Below, in pieces: positions 35,131 to 45,322 of a DNA stretch of 64,000 nucleotides. The stretch is from Guadua angustifolia. Its lineage: Eukaryota; Streptophyta; Magnoliopsida; Poales; Poaceae. Positions within the stretch are counted from its first letter, which is position 1. Each line of letters opens with the position of its first letter. The stretch lies in the NCBI GenBank assembly GCA_036346375.1, contig CM070500.1, forward strand, positions 75,396,525-75,460,524, in the 5' to 3' direction. Both the position numbers and the translations under genes were made by a program. A model generated the notes under the pieces. The model made no database searches, was not told the DNA's origin, and was given only the letters and a program-made list of their open reading frames with translations.

Positions 35131-36344
35131 ATTCGGTTCTTGGTCAGCGGCGTGTAGACTACTGCTGCAAGCCGTAGACTTACTCGAAGAAAGTACAACA
35201 AAAGACTGCTGTAGGGTATGCACAAATCTGTTTTAATGTGAGACAAGTTTCTTAGAGGCTTTAGAATCTAAATTTTTTAGAGAATCAGAATTTATCACCC
35301 ATTTTATTTTAAGAGAATCTAGAATCTGCATAATCAGAAATTATTCCAAACTAGACTTTAATCCAACACCATGGAAGATTGACTGCCCTATTATTTACGT
35401 GCAGAGTTCTCCTCCCTATGGAGATAATGTTTCTATACGGTTTCTACGAAGATTATACTTTAAGTAGTTCTCATACATACGGAGATAATGTTTCTATGCG
35501 GTTTCTATAAAGATTATATGTAAAGTAGTTCTCATATATTAGGATCGTCCGATCGAGCGAACGAACGGTCTGAATGTCTCAATAGTACTTTGGAACAATG
35601 TTGCTACAAGCCTACAACATCTGCTGCAATACCAAAATCGGTACTACGTTTTCAAACAATATTCTTGGAAATTTAGATCTTTGTGTTTTGAACCAATGAT
35701 CCATGTACAATTGCTTAAGTTACATATCCAATAAATATTGCATTGAATCTCTTTCACACACATCCGTAACGAGTGTACGGAGTAGTTCACTTTAGAAGTA
35801 TTGGTTTTGGATTCTTGAGAGCTATGTGGTCATCGCGGGTGAAAAGCGGGTCGGGTAATACGATTCAGATCCGTATCCGGAATAAATTTATCCAAATTGT
35901 GAGTACGATTCGTGTACTTTTGATTAGTGCACGGATTTGGGTACTATTCGGATAATTTTTGTTCGGATCATTAGATAGAAGATACCCGATTTAAAATGGG
36001 TCTGATATGAATGTCACTGAATAATGACAACGGGTACCCGTGAAACTATCACTCCCGGCTCAAATTTCAAACGATCATAACTTTTTATTTGAACTCCGAT
36101 TTAGGTGATCTTGGACTCTATGCTGAAGTTTATCAAGAGGGCTATAATCTCTACCTATTTTCAAGATTTAAGTAACCATAAATATTTTTAAATATCATAA
36201 AAACATAGACTCTAATGTAATCACTCAAGCCTAAAATCTGATTTTCAAAATCCTTCACAAATACTTGATCAAAAGCGTGACTATAAGCTAGCAAGAGTCA
36301 ATAATCCTTCACAAAGACTTTATGACCTTTTCTTCAACCTCTCC

Positions 36345-37011
36345 TCATAGCGACGCTCGCCCAAGTAAGATCAAGAAGGAGAGGTCGCAGCGCTTCGAAG
36401 ATTTCGATTACCTTGACACGGACACCTGGCGGATCCCACACCGGCGAAGTTCCTGTCGCCGCCGATGACGAAATCGTCACCTGCGACCTCTATACCGTCA
36501 ACGGGTTTAGAATGCCCGAGAGTGAGTTCCTCGAATCCATACTCGCCCATTGCGAGTGCGAGATCACCAACTTGAACCCCAACTCCATTCTTGTTTTGGC
36601 CATCTTCTGACCTTTGCTGAGGATTTGTGGGCATCTTGCCCACTGGCGAGCCTTTTTTCTATTTTTATTCCTTGTTCAAGATCGGTGGGGCTTCTCCCAG
36701 TGGTTCCGCATATTTTCGCTTATGCGGTAACCGATCATACAAGTATCCCTTTTTCATACTCAAAGACTTGGTGTCGGGTTGGCCCGATTTTTGGTTTTAT
36801 CCGAGGAAAGCGAGGAAGCACTCTCGCATACTCTAGAAACAATGGCGCCAAGATCGAGACCTTGCTCCGCCTGCACAAGCCGAGGAGGAGCGGCTTGATG
36901 ATGATCACGAGCTCACGAACATGGGGCTCACTGATCGCGACGTCATCCGGGACTTCCTCAGGAACCGTGTGTCCCCTCTGAGGAGGAGGGAGCACCCCTT
37001 CTTCAAGGTCT
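36345..37011 (+). pseudogene. transposon-derived ORF fragment (PF04195-like), unit 2
   Basis: Copy of 32672-33350 with further small deletions that shift the frame, for example near 36440 and 36610. It retains FRMPESEFLESILAHCE, NLNPNSILVLAIF, LKDLVSGWPDFWFYPRK and MGLTDRDVIRDFLRNRVSPL in several frames. Confidence 0.7.
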
Positions 37012-37931
37012 CCTTATTTATGAGCTATTTTTTATTGTCGAGCGATTTTCACTTATTTTTTAAGAGATTTTCGATTTTCAACACATCGAATGAAAATATA
37101 AAATGTTCAAAAAAATTTTGAACAATTACAAAAAAAACAAATTAATCTATTAAATACCATAGAGAAATTTAAAAGATTTTTTAAATCATTTATTGCTTCT
37201 AAAAATCCAAAATAACAATTAATGAAAAGGAAAAAAGGCACTCATCAAATTTTTATAAATATTTAAAAGATTTATTGTATTCTAAAATTTTAATGTAACC
37301 ATAATTAGTACCAAATAATCAAATAATTAGTACCAAATAACCAAATAATTAGTACCAAATATTAGACTTCATTTAGTGCCCATATAAAATCAAAACCAAA
37401 GTGCATATACAATAATAGTAGCAATTTCAGATTTTTTTAAAAAAAATACACATATCTGATCATCATCTGAAAATTTTAAAACATTATTATAATTATGTTA
37501 TAACATCACACAAAAGTTTAAGAAATATTAGACTTCATTTTGTGCCCCTAAAAATAAAAAATTGAAGAGCATATATTTTGACAGTATCACATCAAAATTT
37601 TTTAAAAATACATAGATTAGATAATCATCTGAAAATTTTATAGCATCATTAGCATTACCTAAAAACTTCACACAAAAAATTTAAAAAAATTTTAACAATT
37701 TTTGCTTAATTTTTTCAAAAAATTTAAATTTGTATTTGAACTCCACAATTTACCGAGCGGTTTTAAATTGTGAACCGGCTCGAAATGGTTGATTTTATGG
37801 TACAGTAAATTCAATGTAGACTGTTAATTCTTTTCGATCAAATAGATCAGATTAGTTAGTATTTATTTATACTTCTTCTGGTAGTTGAGTAGTGGAAATA
37901 CCCGTAACAAATCAATAATTGGATTTTATTT

Positions 37932-38954
37932 TTATTGCTCACTATATACTATTAGTATAATATACCGGAAAATTTCTCTTGTTGTATCCATTGGGCCAAA
38001 GTGAGGTGTAATATTTAGTTTCCTGCATTAAGAGGAAGGAAATATATCAGGATGCAAGAGATGTTGTTTAGACAGTGTGGATACACCTGGGGCAATGTAA
38101 GCTTGCATCTTACGAGCCCGGCTTGCAAGGGAAGCTCACCGCCTAACTGCAATAGCCCCGATTTAGAGGCAAAATTCATCTAACATGAATGTAGAAGTAT
38201 CATTACAATAAAACGTTAACTCCTAATGCACTTGATAAAAGTGATTATAATGAAGAGTTTTATCCATAGAGTCTTTTGAGGTAAATTATTTCCTTTAGGG
38301 AAGAATTTCTTCATAAAGAAAAGTTCGAGGATTTTACTACATTTAGAGTATATTTGGTTTTTATTTAGCTCAAAAATTTTAAGTCATTAGATAATATTGA
38401 ACTAGAAATTGTTCACTAAATTTGCAAAAATATTTCTATAGTTCATGTGATATTAAGTTAGATGATTTTTCTCCGAACTAAAAGGTACAAATGACTTTAC
38501 GGACTCGACACTTTAATGTGCATGGAGACTTTTTGAGTTTGTTAGGATTTAGATTGCTATCCAAATGTTTCAATTTTACAATCTTATTCACCATACCTAT
38601 GACATTGACTCCATTGAAGAAGTTTTCAAAACTAAAATTATTAAGTGTTTGGGAGGGAATCCTACACGAGCTCAGTCCAACCTAGAGCTTGGTACAGAGA
38701 AGCAAACGGGTGGAAAATTGCCTGCGCCGGAGCAAACGGACCTGATGCACGCGACGGAACGTCGGAACACACCTTTTAATGTGTCTGGTCGCCCGCATGC
38801 AGGGTGGCTCGCACCTCTCCAAGCAAAAAAAAATCGGATCTTTTTAAGCATGTGTCAGCAGACGGTTTAGAAACAATATGTAATACATATATAGAACCGT
38901 GATATCAAATTATCTAGATCATTTTTATCAAGAGCTATCTGTGATATGTGCCTA
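37932..38954. other. no gene seen
   Basis: AT-rich sequence without a recognisable element. A short GC-richer patch at 38640-38820 has no family signal I can name. Confidence 0.35.
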
Positions 38955-39932
38955 TCATAGACGGTATTTTTTTCCTTTCCACTCTTAGCAGAACTTTCAT
39001 AAGTAGTATCTATTGTTCGAAATTTTCTTCTCCTTAAATATTTCTATAATGACATTTATAATGCACAATCAATTATAAATTTTGTAATTGAATATCTAAG
39101 ACCCTGTTTGTTTCAGCTTTTGATTCTGGATTCTGACTTCAAAAGCAGAATAAGAAACAAACAGCCTGATTCTAGAATCTGATTTTCACAATCCAGCCCA
39201 CCCATATACACTAGAATCCACAATCCATTTCATATTTGCTTTTGGAGAATCAGCTTCTCTATAACCACAATCCAGAATCAGCTTTTAGAGAATCCAAAGC
39301 TGAAACAAACAGACCCTAAACATCTTATATGCTTCGAGGCACAACTTGTCTAGTCGGGATCATCTTAAAGGATGAACATTTGTAGCACTTTTATCTACTT
39401 TCTTATTCTAATATTATCGGATTCTAAGTCAAAATTCAATTCCAACCACAGTTCGTCCTGAAAGTTGTCATACTCTGATTTATCTTCCACTTTATCGTTA
39501 CACCGAACGAGAATATCATAGATATCCTATTTTCACTCTGGTCTTGGCTATAAATAGGACCAAGTGATCTTATTCCTGCACAAGACTAGAGTGAAAATAG
39601 GTTGCTTATAGTATTCTCATTCAGAGATAAGAACGAAGTGGAAGCGATAAGTTAGAACATGACAACTTTTGGGATGAACTGTTGGAGGAATTGAAATTTG
39701 CCTTGGAATCTATCAACATTACAATGAGAAGTAGATGAAAGTTCTACAAGTGTTCATATTTTAAGATAATCCCGGCCAAACAAGCCGTGCCTTGATACAT
39801 ATAAGATGTTTAGATATTCAATTATAAAATTTATAAATGATTGTGTCTTATAAATGTCATTGTAGAAATATCTAAAGAGAAGAAAAATTCGAATAATAGA
39901 TACTATTTATAAAAGTTCTACCAAAAGAGGAA
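38955..39932. repeat. long inverted repeat (hairpin) with arms of roughly 370 bp
   Basis: The right arm read in reverse matches the left arm over its whole length. For example AAATATTTCTATAATGAC (about 39036) pairs with the sequence ending at about 39876, and CCTATTTTCACTCT (about 39507) pairs with AGAGTGAAAATAGG (about 39588). The turn is near 39555. Arms are diverged but collinear. The left arm carries a 217-bp MITE absent from the right arm. No coding frame is seen. Confidence 0.85.
39100..39316. mobile_element. Tourist-like MITE in the left arm of the hairpin
   Basis: The terminal repeats GACCCTGTTTGTTTCAGC and GCTGAAACAAACAGACCC bound 217 bp, flanked by TAA on both sides (39097-39099 and 39317-39319), the target duplication of PIF/Harbinger-type MITEs. 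The interior repeats GATTCTGGATT and AATCCAGAATC words. Confidence 0.85.
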
Positions 39933-40030
39933 GGAAAACTTATGGTTCCAACAAGTAAACAGCCATTTTTCAGTTATTAGATTCGAGATGAGCAAATATT
40001 AAGGATAATTTTATATGACAATACAAGTTA

Positions 40031-40364
40031 GATTTTTTTTAATAATACATTTTTTTCAAAATTTCAAAAATATACCACGAAAAAAAAACAATTACATAAA
40101 TATACCCCTATCCATGTCGCCCAACCAACGGACGATAGAAAGCCACGTCGCACGATCAGCAGGCGACAAAACAAATCACGTCTACTTGCTTGCCATGTTG
40201 TAAAACGCGTTGATGCGTATGACGTGGCCTCCTATCACCCGTTGGTTGGGCAACATTTAAATGTCGCCCAACCAACGAGTGACAGGGGTATATTTATGTA
40301 ATTGTTTTTTTCCGTGGTATATTTTTGAAATTTTGAAAAAAATATATATTATTAAAAAAAGTTC
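40031..40364. mobile_element. Mutator-type MITE with 9-bp target duplication
   Basis: The element is flanked by TACAAGTTA at 40022-40030 and 40365-40373, a perfect 9-bp duplication. Long inverted repeats include TTTTTTTAATAATA, AATTTCAAAAATATACCAC and the CGCCCAACCAACG block. The termini match the 5.1-kb MULE at 51517-56615, so it is a deletion derivative of that family. Confidence 0.88.
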
Positions 40365-43300
40365 TACAAGTTATGATACCACAAATATCAACAAGTATAT
40401 ATACATTTGTAGGATCGAAGATGCGCCTAGAGGGGGGGTGAATAGGCGTTTTACAAAATTCGATTGCTTACTAAAATTATTCGCTCTAATCAACCCCTAT
40501 GTCAAAACCTAATCAAAGATAAATGCAGAAGCGATAAACTCGGTTTTTACAATTAAGGCCTAAATCAACTAGGCTCACTAGTGCACTAACTAAATTATGT
40601 CTCTATACAAGAATTGCTAAATTGAATAAGCAATTTACACTAAGCAATTCTAATCACACTCAAGCAATTGATTAATATGCAAAAGGTAAATACTTGAATG
40701 TAAAGAGACAAGAGACAAACGATATTTTTCCGTGGTGTTCGGAGACTTGCCGGTCTCCCCTAGTCCACGTTGATGCAAGCCCACACCTTGGACCGGCTCC
40801 TACTCGAGCACCCGCCTCGATTCCACTAGTCGTGGTTTTTCACGCTTCGCGTAGGCTCAACCGAACCTTCACAAACTTGGCAAGACTTCTCACAACCTTG
40901 AGAGCACCCGCACCACGGCGTCTCATGCCGTCTAGGAGTCGGCAAACTCCAAAAGTAACAAGCCGATCCTTAAACTTGAACTTCACAAGAGCACAACACA
41001 TCGCTCCGGTGATCACCTAGTGCAACACATGCACCTAGGCCTCCCTCAAGTGCAACACATGCACAAGAGGCTCTCAAACCACTCCTAATTGCAACACATG
41101 CAATTAGTGCTCGCTCTTTAGCTCAAAACTCAAATGGGAGTGTCCAACACATGTAACAACTCACCCAAACCTCAACCAAGCCAGCAACACATTTCCCAAG
41201 CCTCCCAAGGGGTATATTTATAGCCCCACCAAGAAAACTAGCCGTTTGGAGGCAAAGCAGGTAACAGTAAAACGGTACTCTCAGCCCTCTGAGGGCAGTA
41301 GTAGTCTGCAGTCATCTTTCAATGATCGGCTAATGGTCATATTCGGTACTCAGCCTCTCGAGGTCGGTTTGCAGTATTACTGCTCGACCTAAGCGGTAGT
41401 CTTGGGACTCAACTCACCGAAAATCACGCGCTTTGGAATAAAGCTATCGACCTTGAGACAGATGCGGTAGTTCCAAAAAGCGTGGTACTACCGCCCATAA
41501 GCGGTAGTGCCAAACAAATGGTACTCTGCACAATGCTCCTCGAGACGGTAGGCGTTTTGAAGAAAACACGATTTTCAACACCAAAATCATTTCTCCAAAA
41601 ACCAACACCATTCTTTGAGCCATTTGATGATCAACACATGATCATACACTTGTGCAAAACACATTTGCACCAACTTATCCCATGCTCAAAGAATTTAACC
41701 CAAATTGCAAAAACACATTTTGCAATCAACTCAAGATCTATTTGCAAATCGTATTAAGCAAATCAAACTCGAGTTTATGAGATTAATCCCCTTAGCCATG
41801 TGAAGGTCAACACGAGACCCAGTCAACTTGCCAACACCCGTTGCAAGCCCTACTCACATGCTCTCGGGATTCCGGACTCATAAACCTCAGTTTATTCGGA
41901 CAACGAACTTGCAAATAACACAATAAACATATTTCATGCTTGAGCACTTCTCTTTGCAACACATGCAAAAGTCTAGCTCCAAGCAATACCAAATCAAGGT
42001 GCATGAACTCTCTAATTGCAACACATTGTAAGTTCAACCTTCATTAGTTATGGTTTTGGTGTTAATGACAAATCTAATCGTGCGTTAATGACAAATCTAA
42101 TATTAAGTTTATCCCTAATGCGATATTGTTATTGATGACAAATCTTATATCGAGACTAACTTGTTTATTTAGAATATCTTTGTTTAGTCTCATCGCATTG
42201 AAAAATGGAAAACCCAAGGTATGTTTGCATATTCATTCTAGTATTAGTTGCATACTTTGAGTCAAGTTAAAATATGAATATCCCGTTATATTAACCACAA
42301 AGCGTGCATCATGTTCCCAATCCATACATTACATGGATGCACACACTTAGGGAGTTAGTGATTTAACTTGATAGTTTCATTGTATTGATCTATTCTTTAT
42401 TGACACATATAAGGATCAAGACAAAGAAACTAAATCCTTGAGTATATATTTGAATTGCCTAGTTATAAGTATACTCATGGTAATATAGGATATACTCCAA
42501 TTGATCAATTTGAATATGTGCATATTATCTCCAAGTCAATCATATTTATGCACATATACATGTGGGGTGTATTCTATAGTTGATGATTTAGAGTAATGAT
42601 CATTTCCATACAATTTACATATAATGGATCATTACTTTCCATCAACATGAGTATATGAAAACTTGTGTAGTTAATATATACTCATATCAATTTAAATGAT
42701 AATTTAAATTGAGTTCATTTGTCTTAATTAATTATTAACGAACACTTCATCATGTGTTGATGGTGTTCCGTGATTAATTGAGGACAAATGAATAGTTCTT
42801 AAATATAATAAAGCATGAGTTGCATTATTGTACTTAAGACACAATTAAATCATTTCAATCGATTTAGGTTGTGCTCAATTGATCTAAAGGCATCCATTAT
42901 GTGTTAATGGAGGTGCAAGAGATAATTGAGACAACCATGCATCTTGGACTAACTATTTTATGAGTTGTGATTGAGTTAGGTCCAAAGATGGATGAGATAG
43001 TGAAACGGGACAAGGACTGACATCATGAGTTGATGGGCTGTCAAGAATGGATCCAAGAAGATAAAGAAGGGTGATGATCTCGGGGGTATATCAAAGTGAC
43101 AATCATAAAGACCCCAAAGGGATTGCTTGTCTGTGGCCTAAGGTATAATTAGATAGGCTAAGGACTTTTGTAGTCTTTGAGTCTAAGGTTTTATCGTCGT
43201 GCTATTAAGAGGGGTCGTTCCTTTGGCAGGCTTCATCATGTGTTGGTGATCTCATTCTGCGTTCACTCGAGCTCAAACCATTTGGATTTGGTTTTGCATG

Positions 43301-44537
43301 AGGGATAACCTTTTGGCATGTGTTGCTTGAATGGGTTAAACTTATGCTTGGTTGTATTTGGTTTTAGCATTATGCTTTGATTTGCATGTGTTGCAAATAG
43401 GATAAGCTAGTCGTTGGCTTTTATAACGTGGAGTTCACTTTTGCATGTGTTGCATTAGTTGAAGCTTCACGTTTTTGGTTCATAAAACTATCTTTATAAA
43501 ACAAGGAGGTTGCTTGGAGCTAAGTTTTGCATGTGTTGCAAAGGAGAGAGCTCAAGCATGATTTGTGTTTGCGTGTTTGTATGGAGCTAGAGGCTTGCAT
43601 GTGTTAGAGTAAAGAGCTCATAAGTATGGTTTTGGTTTTAGTCGAAGTTTGATTTTGGTATTGCATGGAACTGAAAATTGCATGTGTTGCAATTAAAGAG
43701 TTCATGCATCTTGATTGATGTTGCTTGAGCTAGACTTTTGCATGTGTTGCAAAAGTAGTGCTCAAGCATGAAATGTGTTTATTGTGTTATTTGCAAGTTC
43801 GTTTGTGCGAATAAACCGAGGTTTATGAGTCAGGAATCCCTGAGCATGTGAGTGGGGCTTGCAACGGTGTTAAGCAAGTTGACCGGGTCTTGTGTTGACC
43901 TTCACATGGCTAGGGATTAATCTCATAAACTCGAGTTTGATTAAACTTAATACGATTCTGGTGTTCTTGAGTCGATTGTGAAATGTGTTTTCGCAATTTG
44001 GTTGAATTCTTTGAGCATGGCTTGAATTGGTGCAAATGTGTTTTGCACATGTGTTTGATCATGTGTTGATCACCTTGAGGCTCAAAATTGCATTTGGTTT
44101 TGGAGAATCAGTTTTGCTAAGAAAGCGAGTCTTCTTGATGGGGCGGTTCTAGCCATTTGAGCAGTGGTCGGGCAAGACAGACCTTGGTGCCACCGCCTGC
44201 CGGTGTGTGTGATTCTTTCTGTCGCGTCAGGCGAGTGCGGCGGTGTGACCGAAATCTGGTCTCGATCACACCGGCGGCGATCGGACAGACTTGCCGGTGA
44301 ATTTTCCAAAAAGTGGTTTTGGTGTTGTGCGAATTTGTGAAGGCGGTCGGACCAAGCAAAGTGCGGTATAACCGCCTGTCTTGATAATGTGCGGCCGTGG
44401 TGCGTGATAACATCGGCCGGTATAACTGTCAATTCCGACAGATTGGCGTGTGAGGCGGTATGACCGGCCTCACTGTGCAGATGACCGCATTTTGACTTCA
44501 CGGTTTTGTGCCCCAACGGCTAGAATTCTTGTGTGGG

Positions 44538-44547
44538 GTATAAATAG
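44538..44547 (+). promoter_or_regulatory. possible TATA box in the inner 3.31-kb unit
   Basis: GTATAAATAG is a strong TATA match about 790 bp before the unit's end, followed by CCCCATGGGGGC. Transcripts would run in the TGTGT sense. The outer copy has GGTATATTTATAG as its inverse near 41212. Confidence 0.4.
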
Positions 44548-45297
44548 ACCCCATGGGGGCATTTGGTACAGTGTTGGTCTTTGTGTTTAAGTGTTTGGGT
44601 GAGGTGTTGCATGTGTTGCACACTCATTTGATTCTTGAGCTAAAGAGTGAACTAATTGCATGTGTTGCAATTAGGAGTGGTTTGAGAGGCTCTTGTGCAT
44701 GTGTTGCACTTGAGTGAGGTCCTTGTGCATGTGTTGCACTTGGTGATCACCGAGGGGCGCATTCGTTGTGCCGGTGAAGTTCAAGCAAAGGAGGCGGCTT
44801 ATTACTCTTGGAGGTTGCCGACTCTAGGCAGCGTGGGCGTCATCTTGTGAGGAGCTCTCGAGGTGTGAAAGCCTGGCAAGTTTGTGAAGGTTCGGGTTGA
44901 GCCTACTCGCGCAGCGTGAAAAACACGACTAGTGGAAAGAGGCGGGTGCTCGGCGGGGGCGGTCCAAGTGTGGGCTAGCCTCAACGTGGACTAGGGAGAC
45001 CCACAAGTCTCCGAACACCTGAGAAAAATATCGGTTGTCTCTTGTCTCATTTATATTCAAGCACTTTACATTATTGCATATTATTGATTGCTTGAATGAG
45101 AATTGCTTAGTATTAATTGTTTGATCAATTTAGCAATTTATACATAGAGACATAATTTAGTTAGTGCACATAGTGAGCCTAGTTGATTTAGGCTTTAATT
45201 GTCAAAACCTATTTATAAACTGCATATATCTTTGATTAGGTTTTGACTTAGGGTGTATTAGAGCGATCGATTTTAGTGAGCGATTAATTTGGTAAAA

Positions 45298-45322
45298 CGC
45301 CTATTCACCCCCCCTCTAGGCG
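45298..45322 (+). repeat. terminal hairpin with C-run loop
   Basis: Arms CGCCTA and TAGGCG enclose a 13-base loop with seven C in a row, 16 bases before the unit's end. The outer copy carries the inverse (seven G) at about 40424-40448. Confidence 0.75.

Larger units (their letters stand above)
34265..37931. repeat. tandem duplication unit 2
   Basis: Second copy of the 3.5-kb unit. It is about 180 bp longer overall, mainly because of a MITE-like insert at about 34835-35130 and small deletions elsewhere. It ends near GGATTTTATTTT, the same sequence that closes unit 1. The end is accurate to a few bases. Confidence 0.88.

Noticed and set aside
44082..44516. 144-residue minus-strand frame in the inner 3.31-kb unit
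   Set aside because: It covers the GCGGTA/ACCGC inverted-repeat stretch, is not kept in the outer copy and has no motif.
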